Source: Halospina sp040196175
GTDB taxonomy: Bacteria > Pseudomonadota > Gammaproteobacteria > Pseudomonadales > Oleiphilaceae
Reading direction: 5' to 3'
DNA: 64,000 bases
Assembly: GCF_040196175.1 (NCBI RefSeq)
Contig: NZ_JBEFNF010000008.1
Location: 62,001 to 126,000 of the forward strand
Every line of letters begins with the position of its first letter. The first letter of the stretch is position 1. A model generated the notes under the pieces. It was not told the origin of the DNA and made no database searches. It worked only from the letters and a program-made list of their open reading frames with translations. Positions 15,311 through 23,715 of this stretch are shown in pieces. Both the position numbers and the translations under genes were made by a program.

Positions 15311-16084
15311 ATGACCGACCACATCACTCAGGAAAAAAGCCACCAGATCCTGATCCTGCGCATCAACCGCCCGGACCAGAAAAACGCCCTCACCCACGCC
15401 ATGTACACCGCCCTCGCGGACGGCGTGGCCGAGGGCCATAACGACCCCGCCATCCGCGCCATCCTCATCGCCGGCAACAGCGAATGCTTCACCGCCGGCA
15501 ACGATCTCTCCGAATTCGAAAACGGCCTGCCGGATACATTCCAGAACACCCCCGTCGGCCGCTTCCTGTTCGCCCTGGCTGAAGCCACCAAACCCATCGT
15601 CGCCGCCGCCAACGGCCCCGCAGTGGGCATCGGCACCACCCTGCTGCTGCACTGCGACCTCGCCTGGGCCGGCAGCAACACCACCTTCCGCATGCCCTTC
15701 ACCAACCTGGGCCTGTGCGCAGAGGGTGCCTCCAGCCTGCTGCTGCCGCGCTGGCTCGGCCGTGTGCGCGCCGGTGAACTGCTGCTGCTCGGCCGCCCCT
15801 TCGACGCCGAAAAAGCCGAGCGTTATGGCCTGATCAACGGCGTCTGCGACCCATCGGACACCGAGACCACCGCCTGGAACGCCTGCCTGGAGCTGGCCGC
15901 ACTGCCACCCGCCGCCCTGCGCGCCACCAAGGAACTGATGAACGCCGCCACCGCGGAAGAGGTGTCAGAGACCATGGAACGCGAAGGTCAGCAGTTTGCG
16001 CAGCGGCTGGAGTCCCCGGAAGCCACCGAAGCCTTTGCGGCGTTCAAGGAGAAGCGGGCACCGGATTTTACCCGCTTCAACTGA
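15311..16084 (+). CDS. Enoyl-CoA hydratase/isomerase family protein
   Basis: 257-residue crotonase-fold enzyme acting on acyl-CoA thioesters. RPDQKNALTHAMY, the oxyanion-hole segment AGNSECFTAGNDLSEF and VAAANGPAVGIGTTLLLHCD define the CoA and active-site loops; SLLLPRWLGRVRAGELLLLG is the usual trimer-interface region. The position of the catalytic Glu near LGLCAEGAS is present, so hydratase/isomerase chemistry is plausible. The ATG follows AGGAAA. It stands alone, convergent with the patatin gene. Confidence 0.88.
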   Translation: MTDHITQEKSHQILILRINRPDQKNALTHAMYTALADGVAEGHNDPAIRAILIAGNSECFTAGNDLSEFENGLPDTFQNTPVGRFLFALAEATKPIVAAANGPAVGIGTTLLLHCDLAWAGSNTTFRMPFTNLGLCAEGASSLLLPRWLGRVRAGELLLLGRPFDAEKAERYGLINGVCDPSDTETTAWNACLELAALPPAALRATKELMNAATAEEVSETMEREGQQFAQRLESPEATEAFAAFKEKRAPDFTRFN

Positions 16085-16113
16085 ATGCCTGATGAAGGGA
16101 CTGCGACCCTGAC

Positions 16114-17247
16114 TCAGGGGGTGCCGGGGCCGAAGAAACGCGCGATCTCATCGCTCTGGTCCTGGGCGTCCTTGTAGCCCAGCTCGATCAGATCCCGGCT
16201 GAAGCGCTGATCGAACAGCAGGTAGCTGCCCAGGCTGGCACCGGAGATGTTGCCATCCTCGGGCACCCCGCCGAGGGTGCGCAAAATAGCGGGGAGGCCG
16301 TCCATATACTGTTCTGCGATGTCTTCCAGTGGCTTGCTGGGCGAAATATCCAGAAGCTCGATGGGCTTGAGATCCAGCCCGGCCTGAGCCACTGATTCTT
16401 CCGGGATCAGCGACAACAGCTGATTGATGACATCCAGCCGCTCAATGTCGTACTCCAGCGTGTCCAGAAAGAGCCCGTTGAACACATGGCTCATGATCTG
16501 GCCGAACGTGGGGATCACCGGCTTCTGCGGGCGTCGGGGCTCGCTCCGGCTGTTGCCGCTGACGCCAATGATGAGCACCTTCTGCGCGCCCAGACGGATG
16601 GCCGGGCTGATGTGCGCCATCTGGCGTGTCACGCCATCGCCAAAATACTCGCGGTTGATGTGAACCGGCTCAAAGAGCGTGGGGATGGCGGACGAGGCCA
16701 TGACATGATCCAGCGAAAGCTCTGTGCGTGCGCCGCCACGCTGGCCGTTGTTCCAGCTGCTGATGTCTGAGCCGGTCTCGAAAAAACACAGGTTGCGCCC
16801 CGTGGTGTAGCCACAGGCATTGAGCCCGAGCGCCCGAAGATGCCCCTGTTCAATCGCCTCATGGACGGCATCAAAGTCCAGCTGCTGTTCCAGAAGCTGC
16901 CTGAGCGGGGCGTTATTGAGAAGCGACAGACTCTGGCGCTGCTCGCTCCCCGAGATCAGCTTGCGCGCGACCCGGGTCATATTCCGCATGATGGCCATGG
17001 AGCCGGAATGATAGACCTGGTCCACGCTCAGGTTCGCCCAGATCGTTTCAAGATGCGTGACATTGTGGCGGAAAATGCTGCCACCGCCCGCCAGACCTGC
17101 GGCATTGATAGCGCCCGCTGAGGTGCCAACCACTACGTCGAACGGGTGGCCACTGGCCGGATACATATCCGAAATCGCCCGCAATACGCCAACCTGATAG
17201 GCGGCCCGGGCGCCTCCGCCGGTCAGTACGACACCGGTATGGGTCAT
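16114..17247 (-). CDS. Patatin-like phospholipase
   Basis: 377 residues. The acyl-hydrolase Ser-Asp dyad is visible: oxyanion GGGARAAYQVGVL near the N-terminus, nucleophile GTSAGAINAAGL, and the Asp in YFGDGVTRQ (DG-x instead of DGG). Family members hydrolyse lipid acyl esters, and bacterial forms act at the inner leaflet or after secretion. No signal peptide. The ATG at 17247 was chosen because AGAGGAG precedes it; the frame continues 23 codons upstream without a better site. The second half (SVAQAGLDLKPIELLDISPS) is typical of long bacterial RssA/YjjU relatives. Confidence 0.88.
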   Translation of the reverse strand: MTHTGVVLTGGGARAAYQVGVLRAISDMYPASGHPFDVVVGTSAGAINAAGLAGGGSIFRHNVTHLETIWANLSVDQVYHSGSMAIMRNMTRVARKLISGSEQRQSLSLLNNAPLRQLLEQQLDFDAVHEAIEQGHLRALGLNACGYTTGRNLCFFETGSDISSWNNGQRGGARTELSLDHVMASSAIPTLFEPVHINREYFGDGVTRQMAHISPAIRLGAQKVLIIGVSGNSRSEPRRPQKPVIPTFGQIMSHVFNGLFLDTLEYDIERLDVINQLLSLIPEESVAQAGLDLKPIELLDISPSKPLEDIAEQYMDGLPAILRTLGGVPEDGNISGASLGSYLLFDQRFSRDLIELGYKDAQDQSDEIARFFGPGTP

Positions 17248-17362
17248 TCTGTACTCCTCTCTGGGTTGCTCAGTGCCTTCATTCAGCGCCACTGCTCCAC
17301 CAGCATAGCGGTTCACGAGGGAATCGTGTTATCAAGGCAGGAATTAGGTCGAGGAGGTCGTT

Positions 17363-17677
17363 ATGGGAGTGATTCAGCGGTTCACGGCGCTGGCAGGTGC
17401 GGTTGCAATGATAGCGGGGTGCGCCAGCAGCCCCAGTCCCGAAGCGGCACGGATTGTGGAGGCCCATCCCTCGGAGGTGGCAAACTGTGAGCCTGTGGGT
17501 TCAGTCTACGGCAGCACTTCCGGGTTCCACTGGTCCCAGGGTGAAGCCATGGTCAGTGCGCGTAACCGGGCGCTCGAGAGTGCCGCCCGGCGTGATGCCA
17601 CGCATGTGGTCTGGCAGCACAATGAGACGAGCGTCACGCCCGAGGTAAGCGGCACAGCCTACCGCTGCCCGCGATAG
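17363..17677 (+). CDS. Small lipoprotein (DUF4156-like)
   Basis: 104 residues. Lipobox MIAGC gives a lipidated Cys at residue 20 of the precursor, followed by Ser (CAS) rather than Asp, so outer-membrane sorting is expected. The mature part has CEPVGSVYGSTSGF and ARNRALESAARRDATHVVW, resembling DUF4156/RcsF-like lipoproteins. Strong ribosome site GAGGAGG before the ATG. Its stop abuts the stop of the next gene on the other strand. Function unknown. Confidence 0.8.
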   Translation: MGVIQRFTALAGAVAMIAGCASSPSPEAARIVEAHPSEVANCEPVGSVYGSTSGFHWSQGEAMVSARNRALESAARRDATHVVWQHNETSVTPEVSGTAYRCPR

Positions 17678-18097
17678 TCAGATCTCATCCACAGGGCGCC
17701 GGCGGGCCCCCATCAGCACCATGAACAGGGCCGTTCCAATTCCCCAGGCGCCATTGAGGATGCCACCACCGACCCAGGTGGAGGCGGACACATCCAGTCC
17801 CTTGAGCGGAAACACCACCAGCATGGCCACGGCCGTGGGCAGCACCGCCCCGAAGACCAGGGCAATCCCCCAGTAACCCAGAGCCCCCATGCGCCGGACC
17901 ACCGCCCAGAGCGCCAGGCCCCAGAGCCCGCCCCAGAATGCCAGCGAAAGCACTGCGGGCACGCCCAGCGGCCCCCTCGGCTCCATATTGAACGGCGGAG
18001 CGGGAACCATCCCGGCCAGATACATCAGACCGAATACACCCTGATGGAACACGAGGGTTGCCAGAAATGCAGCAATAAACGCCTTGAGCCAGACCAT
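17678..18097 (-). CDS. Small four-helix inner-membrane protein
   Basis: 139 residues with about four membrane helices, starting MVWLKAFIAAFLATLVFHQG. Gly and Ala-rich helices and a short basic tail (GARRRPVDEI) suggest an N-in topology. No catalytic motif. This conserved-looking hypothetical protein is common in proteobacteria, with no function known to me. It stops at the lipoprotein stop on the other strand. Confidence 0.7.
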   Translation of the reverse strand: MVWLKAFIAAFLATLVFHQGVFGLMYLAGMVPAPPFNMEPRGPLGVPAVLSLAFWGGLWGLALWAVVRRMGALGYWGIALVFGAVLPTAVAMLVVFPLKGLDVSASTWVGGGILNGAWGIGTALFMVLMGARRRPVDEI

Positions 18098-18152
18098 GAT
18101 TATCCTTCCGGTTTACGAACATTGCCTCCCAGACTAGCAGTTTCCATCCGGA

Positions 18153-18887
18153 TTAAAACCGCAGACGCAGACTGCCAATGAGATTGTGCGAGCGCACGGA
18201 AAGCTTGGTCTTGATGCCATTGGTGGCGCGCAGGCTGACGTCCTCCCAGGAGCGGTAACGGTACGACACCTCCAGATCCAGCATACTGAACGGCCGCCAA
18301 GCCATCCCGCCAATCATTTGATAGCCGTAGGTGATGTCACGCTCATCCATCACCACTCCCTGCCCACGGGCGCTGTGCTGATCAAAATTCACCTCCGCGA
18401 TACCAAACCCAAAACCGCCCACCAGGGCCGTATTGCTGGTAAAACTGAAATCGCCAATGGCATTGGCGAACCCGAAAGCCGCTTCTGAATGCCCGGATAC
18501 ATCGCCTATACGCTCACGACTGCCTTCATCCTCAACCTCACCGCTATCCCCGTCGACCGCCTGGCTGTCGTCGTCAATCGCCGGCTCTTCATTGGTGGTG
18601 TCATCAAACACCATGCCGTCGACGCGATCACGCTGGAACCCGAACTCCAGCTCCGTCCGACCATTGAAGGTTGCGCTGCCTTCCGACGCCCGGCCGATAC
18701 TCACGGACACCGTCTCGCCCCCTTCATAGGCGCCCAGAACGCGGGTACTCCCCGCATCACCATAGCTGAAGCGCGTATCCCGGAAATCGGAATAGCCGCC
18801 GTTCACACCGATGTAGTAACTTTGCGCCTGCGCCGGTATCGCCACCACCAGCGTCGCCACCGCCACTACGGAAAAGGCCTGCCTCAT
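18153..18887 (-). CDS. Outer-membrane beta-barrel protein (copy 1)
   Basis: 244 residues. Signal peptide MRQAFSVVAVATLVVAIPAQA, then about eight amphipathic strands ending in LIGSLRLRF with the C-terminal Phe expected for BAM recognition. An acidic insert (residues about 115-150, rich in Asp/Glu) forms a loop. The start at 18887 has GGGAGAG upstream. It is clearly related to the protein at 27796-28503: RTELEFGF/RTEFELGY, AEVNFDQ/AQVNLDQ and the YRYRSWEDV/YRYQSIEDV ending line up. The two genes flank the selenium block. Porin or structural role not established. Confidence 0.8.
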   Translation of the reverse strand: MRQAFSVVAVATLVVAIPAQAQSYYIGVNGGYSDFRDTRFSYGDAGSTRVLGAYEGGETVSVSIGRASEGSATFNGRTELEFGFQRDRVDGMVFDDTTNEEPAIDDDSQAVDGDSGEVEDEGSRERIGDVSGHSEAAFGFANAIGDFSFTSNTALVGGFGFGIAEVNFDQHSARGQGVVMDERDITYGYQMIGGMAWRPFSMLDLEVSYRYRSWEDVSLRATNGIKTKLSVRSHNLIGSLRLRF

Positions 18888-19035
18888 GCGATATCTCTCC
18901 CTATCGCTGTATCGCGAGCGGCATTGATACCATAGCGCGCCCGATGATTCCGTGGTGCTTTTAACAGTGCCGGGAATCAACCTGCGATCTTCAACGCCTT
19001 CTTCTGCGTAGATTAGGGGTTGGATCAGGCGAGAA

Positions 19036-19109
19036 GGCGGCGGCGGGGTTGCTGCACGGGAATCCATGGTTCCAGAGCTTGCCGTGCAGCAACCCCCGCC
19101 ACCACCGCC
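19036..19109 (+). promoter_or_regulatory. Long GC-rich hairpin upstream of selD fusion gene
   Basis: A 15-bp perfect stem (19045-19059 with 19082-19096; TTGCTGCACGG / CCGTGCAGCAA inside it) extends with mismatches into GGCGGCGGC / GCCACCACCGCC. The 22-nt loop contains GGAATCCATGGTTCC, itself nearly palindromic. It ends 34 bp before the chosen start of the SelD fusion. It may be a leader structure or a shortened relative of the nested-hairpin elements. Confidence 0.45.
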
Positions 19110-19143
19110 CCAGACCGAAAGCAATTCACAGATGAGGCACCTA

Positions 19144-21417
19144 ATGGACCGACCCGATCAGCCAGTACTCCGCGATATCGTCCTCATCGGAGGCGGCCAC
19201 AGCCACGTTGGCGTACTGCGCAACTTCGCTATGAACCCCATCCCAGGCGTGCGCCTCAACCTCATCTGCCGCGACACTCACACCCCCTACTCCGGCATGC
19301 TCCCCGGCTACATCGCCGGCCATTACAGCTACGACGACGTCCACATCGACCTCAGCCGCCTGGCCGAGTTCGCCGGCGCCCGCTTTTACCGCAGCGAAGC
19401 CATCGACATCGACCGCAGCAACCAGCAGGTCATCTGCCGTGATCGCCCGGCCATTCCCTACGACCTGCTGTCCATCAACATCGGCTCCACGCCACGGGTC
19501 GACCAGGTTGCCGGAGCCGAGGACCACAGCGTGCCGGTCAAACCCATCAACCGCTTCAATAACCGCTGGCAATCCCTGCTGGAACGCATGGAAAACCACG
19601 AAGGCCCGCTGGATGTAGCCGTGGTCGGCGGCGGCGCGGGTGGCGTGGAGCTGACTCTGGCGATGCAGCACCGGCTGCGCAACGCGCTCAGTGCCGCCGG
19701 CAAAGACCCGGAGGCGGCACGGTTCCATCTGTTCAATGCCTCGGGGCAGCTTCTGCCTACGCACAACAGCGGCGTTCGCCGCCGCTTCGAGTCCGTTCTG
19801 CAGCAAAGAGGTGTGAACGTTCATGAAAACACGCGCATTGATCAGGTTTCCGATGGCCAATTGACCGCCACCAGCGGCGCGACCTTTGATGCGGACGAAG
19901 TCCTCTGGGTGACCCAGGCCGGCGGCGCGCCATGGCTGGCAGGCACCGGCCTGGAACTGGACGAGGGCGGTTTCATCAAGGTCCGTGATACGCTGCAGAC
20001 CGTCACGGATCCCAAAATCTTCGCCGCCGGCGACATCGCCACCATGATCAACCACCCGCGTGAGAAGGCGGGCGTCTTCGCCGTGCGCCAGGGTAAGCCG
20101 CTGGGGCAGAACCTGCGCCGGGCCGTGCATGGCAAAAAGCTGAAGGACTACCACCCGCAGAAGCAGTGGCTGGCCCTGATCAGTACTGGCGACCAGTACG
20201 CCGTGGCCTCGCGCGGGTCCATCGGGTTCGCGGGTGAATGGGTGTGGCGCTGGAAGGACTGGATCGACCAGCGCTTCATGGCCAAGTTCAATCAGCTGCC
20301 CGCAATGAGCGAGGACAGCAAAGACGACCCCACCTCCGGTATTGCCCTCGGCAATGACGAGGCCCAGCAGGCCATTTCCGCGGTAGCCATGCGCTGCGGT
20401 GGCTGCGGCGCCAAGGTCGGCAGCACGGTGCTGTCACGGGCCCTGAACAGCCTGCAACCCATTGAGCGCGACGACGTCCTGGTGGGCCTGCACGCGCCCG
20501 ACGACGCCGCCGTAGTGCGTGTGCCAGAGGGTATGGCCATGGTGCACACAGTGGACTTCTTCCGCGCCTTCATCGACGATCCCTACATCTTCGGGCAGGT
20601 TGCCGCCAACCACAGCCTGGGCGACCTCTTCGCCATGGGCGCGGAGACCCAGAGTGCCACCGCCGTGGCGACCGTGCCGTATGGGCTGGAATCCAAAGTG
20701 GAAGACGTGGTCTACCAGATGATGGCCGGTGCGGTTGAGACCCTGAATAACGCCGGCTGCGCCCTGGTCGGCGGCCACACCGGCGAGGGTAAGGAGTTGG
20801 CTCTGGGCTTTGCCGCCAATGGCTACATCGACCCTGAGACCGTTATGAGCAAGGGCGGCATGAAGCCCGGGGATGTGCTGATCCTGACCAAGCCGGTCGG
20901 GACCGGCACCCTGTTTGCCGCCCATCCCAGGCTGGAAGCGAAAGGCCGCTGGATCGACTCAGCACTTGAATCCATGCTTGTTTCGAACCAGCAGGCCGCG
21001 CGCTGTCTGCATGAGTACGGGGCCAAGGCCTGCACGGATGTGACCGGCTTCGGCCTGCTCGGCCACCTGGTGGAAATGACCCGTCCCTCGGGCGTGGACG
21101 CGGAACTGGACCTGGGTGCCATCCCGGTCCTGCCCGGCGCCGAGGAAACCGCCGCCTCCGGCATCCTCAGCTCACTGCAGCCGGCCAATGTGCGCCTGCG
21201 CCGCGCCATCCGCAACCAGGAGGCCATGGTCAACCATCCGCGCTACCCGCTGGCATTCGACCCACAGACGGCCGGTGGCCTGCTTGCCAGTATACCGGCG
21301 GACAAGGCAGACGCCTGTGTGCACGCGCTGCAGGCAATGGGATACCCGGAAACAGCGGTCATCGGCCGGGTCAAGGCTCAGGGCGAGGCACTGGAGCCGA
21401 TCCTGCTCAATCCCTGA
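19144..21417 (+). CDS. selD: FAD-dependent oxidoreductase-SelD fusion (selenophosphate synthase)
   Basis: 757 residues. The N-terminal half is a pyridine-nucleotide-disulfide oxidoreductase with two dinucleotide-binding motifs (IVLIGGGHSHVG near 13, VAVVGGGAGGVEL near 155) and FAAGDIATM for FAD. The C-terminal half, from about residue 400, is SelD, which makes selenophosphate from selenide and ATP. The catalytic pair is C421 and K424 in MRCGGCGAKVG, so an ordinary Cys is used instead of selenocysteine. Further SelD motifs are DDAAVV, GGHTGEGKE and DPQTAGGLL. The oxidoreductase could supply or reduce selenium for the SelD half. Start at 19144 chosen for GATGAGG upstream. It heads the selenium locus and converges with the methyltransferase gene. 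Confidence 0.92.
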   Translation: MDRPDQPVLRDIVLIGGGHSHVGVLRNFAMNPIPGVRLNLICRDTHTPYSGMLPGYIAGHYSYDDVHIDLSRLAEFAGARFYRSEAIDIDRSNQQVICRDRPAIPYDLLSINIGSTPRVDQVAGAEDHSVPVKPINRFNNRWQSLLERMENHEGPLDVAVVGGGAGGVELTLAMQHRLRNALSAAGKDPEAARFHLFNASGQLLPTHNSGVRRRFESVLQQRGVNVHENTRIDQVSDGQLTATSGATFDADEVLWVTQAGGAPWLAGTGLELDEGGFIKVRDTLQTVTDPKIFAAGDIATMINHPREKAGVFAVRQGKPLGQNLRRAVHGKKLKDYHPQKQWLALISTGDQYAVASRGSIGFAGEWVWRWKDWIDQRFMAKFNQLPAMSEDSKDDPTSGIALGNDEAQQAISAVAMRCGGCGAKVGSTVLSRALNSLQPIERDDVLVGLHAPDDAAVVRVPEGMAMVHTVDFFRAFIDDPYIFGQVAANHSLGDLFAMGAETQSATAVATVPYGLESKVEDVVYQMMAGAVETLNNAGCALVGGHTGEGKELALGFAANGYIDPETVMSKGGMKPGDVLILTKPVGTGTLFAAHPRLEAKGRWIDSALESMLVSNQQAARCLHEYGAKACTDVTGFGLLGHLVEMTRPSGVDAELDLGAIPVLPGAEETAASGILSSLQPANVRLRRAIRNQEAMVNHPRYPLAFDPQTAGGLLASIPADKADACVHALQAMGYPETAVIGRVKAQGEALEPILLNP

Positions 21418-21432
21418 GCAGTCCCTCCGTGA

Positions 21433-22176
21433 TTACTCGACCCGACTCCAGATCGTCAATTGCGCCAGCGTATGCTGGTGCTTGCGACGTGTCTCGCGGA
21501 TCACGAAAGGCACACCCTCTGGCTCGGCGGCCAGCTGCATGCCGGGTTCCAGATGCGCTTTCATGCCATCCAGAACCGTCACAGGCTCGCCATCCGCGCC
21601 GTAGTAACCGCCGATCCAGTTGTCACGGGGCGTGAACTCGGGCAGCAGCGTGTAGGGTGAGGTCACCACCAGCACCCCGCCCGGATTCAACCGCTCCCGC
21701 AAACCACTCAGAAAAGCTCCCGGGTTGGGCATGCGATCGATCAGATTACCGGCAAAAATCAAGTCGTAGCCGCTGTAATCCAGCCCCAGGTTCCCGGCAT
21801 CGCCCTCCTCGAACGCCACCCGGTCGGCTTCTTCCACCAGCCCCAGATCCGCCAGGGCAACCGTCTCGCGGTGCGCAAGCTCGCCCTCATCCACCAGCCG
21901 GTACTCCAGCTCGCCATCCCGGCGCAGCCGCTCCGCCGCCTCAATGAACCGATGCGACAGGTCCATACCCAGCACATGCTCAAACCCCTTCGCCAGCTCC
22001 AGGGTGCTACGGCCGGTGGCACAGCCCAGATCCAGAGCCCGGTTGCCCTCGGGCTTGGCCCTCAGACAGCGTTCGGCACAGGCTTTCGGGAAATTCGGCA
22101 CGCCGAAATGCTCGGGGCCGTAATGGAAGTCCATGTACTGGCCCAACTGCTCATCAGACTCATAGAAGTCAGTCAT
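21433..22176 (-). CDS. OvoA-C-terminal-type SAM methyltransferase (probable ovoselenol N-methyltransferase)
   Basis: 247 residues, class I SAM methyltransferase. The SAM-binding motif is ALDLGCATGRS (about 47-57). The remainder resembles the C-terminal methyltransferase domain of OvoA (the putative 4-mercaptohistidine N1-methyltransferase family): start YESDEQLGQYMDFHYG, GNLIDRMPNP, TSPYTLLPEFTPRDNWIGGY and the near-terminal PFVIRETRRKHQHTLAQLTI. In ovothiol synthesis that domain methylates the imidazole nitrogen. As a stand-alone gene beside an EgtB-like C-Se enzyme it most likely methylates a selenohistidine, the ovoselenol step (OvsM in the published pathway, from memory). It is separated from the iron enzyme by a nested-hairpin element. 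Confidence 0.82.
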   Translation of the reverse strand: MTDFYESDEQLGQYMDFHYGPEHFGVPNFPKACAERCLRAKPEGNRALDLGCATGRSTLELAKGFEHVLGMDLSHRFIEAAERLRRDGELEYRLVDEGELAHRETVALADLGLVEEADRVAFEEGDAGNLGLDYSGYDLIFAGNLIDRMPNPGAFLSGLRERLNPGGVLVVTSPYTLLPEFTPRDNWIGGYYGADGEPVTVLDGMKAHLEPGMQLAAEPEGVPFVIRETRRKHQHTLAQLTIWSRVE

Positions 22177-22206
22177 ATAGGGTTCTCGTACAGCAACAAA
22201 CTCTGA

Positions 22207-22320
22207 GGCAGGGGGTCGGGTAGTATTGCACGGGAAGCTCGGTCGCCAGGGATGGCGACCGCGCAGCCTACATGCATGTACTTGTGGCGATTCCCGTACA
22301 ACACTACCCGAGCACCTGCC
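22207..22320. repeat. 114-nt nested-hairpin element (copy B)
   Basis: Outer arms of 30 nt (22207-22236 and 22291-22320) pair at 26 positions; some mismatches would be G-U pairs in RNA. Inside are the hairpin GGTCGCCAGGGATGGCGACC (22241-22260) and the palindrome TACATGCATGTA (22269-22280). Read on the minus strand the order and the CATCCCTG loop match the element at 14021-14120, with different but still complementary stem bases. It separates the methyltransferase and iron-enzyme genes and could act as an mRNA processing or stability element there. Confidence 0.75.
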
Positions 22321-22332
22321 CCGTACCAGCTT

Positions 22333-23688
22333 TCAATCTTGAGACAACGCGCAGGTCCGGAACCCGGTATAAACATCGCACCGATCCGGATGGTAAGCCT
22401 GCCGGTAAGTACCACGAATCAGCATGGACGAGGCCGCACACCCACCGCCTTTGGTGGTCTTGTGCGTCCCGAACTGCAACGTCGACATGAACGGATACAT
22501 ATCCACCGCAAAGCCGTCATAAGGGAAGAACTCGTTGCTCGTCCACTCCCAGACCGTGCCCAGCATCTGCCGGCAGCCGAAAGGGCTCTCACCCGCTGGG
22601 AACGCCGTTACCGGCACACGCCCCATGTAACGCTGGTCCATATCCAGCTTCTCCGGGTCCATCTCATTGCCCCAGGGGTAGCGCTGGCGCTGCTCGCCCG
22701 GCTGATTGGCGAGAGCCGCTACTTCCCACTCATACTCAGTAGGCAGACGCCGCCCGGCCCAGTTGCAGAACGCCTCTGCCTCCCAGTAACTGATCTGCTT
22801 CACCGGATGCCCCGGCTCCAGCGCCAGCCACTGGTCAAACACCCGCTCGTACCAGCGGCCATCGCGCTTGCGCCAATGGAACGGCTGCGTCTGGCTTCCC
22901 ATCAGCGGCGGCTCGCCAGTGCCGAAGTGCAGGTTGATCTCGCGTTCCAGCCACTTGCGTCCGCCCTGGCTCCAGAATTCAGCGCGCTCATAGCCCCCCT
23001 CTTCCACGAACTTCTGGAACTCGCCGTTGGTCACCAGGGTGCGCGACATTTTGAATTCCGGAAGATCCACCTCGAAGGCCGGCTTTTCGTTATCGAAGCC
23101 GAAGTCCTCGGTAGCGTAGGCATCGGTATCGCGGTTCGCCGGCAGGCCAATCAGGTAGCGCCCCGCGGGAATGGTCACATCGCCACGTGCGTCCTGATCC
23201 ACGCCTTCGCTGGTTAAGCCCTTGGGTTGCACGAAAGGCGGTGCCGGATAGCCCACGGTCTGGCGGCACCAGGTCATGGACTCCACGTGCATGTTCTGGT
23301 GATAGATCGCATAGCGATAGAGATACAGTGCCTCATCCGTCAGCGGCTGGTTACGGATGCGGTCCTCGACGCGCTGGATGATGGTATCCATGTATTCGAG
23401 CGTCGCCGCGCGCGAGGGGAACAGCTCTTTGGACCAGCGGTCTCCATGGTCCATATAGAAGGAGTCCCAGAGCTGGTCCATGGCGGGGTCGTAGCTGGGT
23501 GTGCCGTCCAGCCGGTTAAGGACGAAGACCTCGTAAAAAAAGGTGGCGTGGCCCATTTCCCAGACCGGCGGGTTCACGCCGGGGTGATAGGGCACGCTGA
23601 GCTGGTCCTCGCGCAGGCTGCAGACCAGATCCTTCACGCGGTCCCGGGTTTGATGGAGGGCCTGGATCAGGCTGTCGCGGTCGTTCAT
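22333..23688 (-). CDS. EgtB-like non-haem iron C-Se bond-forming enzyme (OvsA/SenA type)
   Basis: 451 residues. The N-terminal DinB-like half carries the three iron-binding histidines as H47 (VWEMGHATFF) and H130/H134 (YHQNMHVES, HxxxH). The C-terminal half (about 170-450) is an FGE-sulfatase/SUMF1 fold: GRYLIGLPAN, GRRLPTEYEWEVAA, LGTVWEWTSNEFFPYDGF and IRGTYRQAYHPDRCDVYTGF. This is the architecture of EgtB, OvoA, SenA and OvsA, which attach S or Se to the histidine imidazole. Context (SenB, SelD, OvoA-type methyltransferase, no EgtD) favours histidine as acceptor and an ovoselenol product; selenoneine synthase SenA is the alternative. Confidence 0.82.
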   Translation of the reverse strand: MNDRDSLIQALHQTRDRVKDLVCSLREDQLSVPYHPGVNPPVWEMGHATFFYEVFVLNRLDGTPSYDPAMDQLWDSFYMDHGDRWSKELFPSRAATLEYMDTIIQRVEDRIRNQPLTDEALYLYRYAIYHQNMHVESMTWCRQTVGYPAPPFVQPKGLTSEGVDQDARGDVTIPAGRYLIGLPANRDTDAYATEDFGFDNEKPAFEVDLPEFKMSRTLVTNGEFQKFVEEGGYERAEFWSQGGRKWLEREINLHFGTGEPPLMGSQTQPFHWRKRDGRWYERVFDQWLALEPGHPVKQISYWEAEAFCNWAGRRLPTEYEWEVAALANQPGEQRQRYPWGNEMDPEKLDMDQRYMGRVPVTAFPAGESPFGCRQMLGTVWEWTSNEFFPYDGFAVDMYPFMSTLQFGTHKTTKGGGCAASSMLIRGTYRQAYHPDRCDVYTGFRTCALSQD

Positions 23689-23715
23689 CCCGTGCGTTCT
23701 CCGTAGCGTTCGATT

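Noticed and set aside
15190..15441. Small frame ahead of the enoyl-CoA hydratase gene
   Set aside because: It runs into the hydratase gene in another frame and the product is Pro/His-rich without family features; the hydratase has its own ribosome site.
20389..20430. Possible selenocysteine codon in the SelD active site
   Set aside because: The catalytic position (residue 421) is an ordinary TGC Cys codon; no in-frame TGA occurs in the gene.
22333..23688. Iron enzyme as an OvoA N-terminal half split from its methyltransferase
   Set aside because: The methyltransferase does resemble the OvoA C-terminus, but the iron-binding half lacks the OvoA N-terminal sequence patterns I know, and the SenB and SelD neighbours point to selenium.
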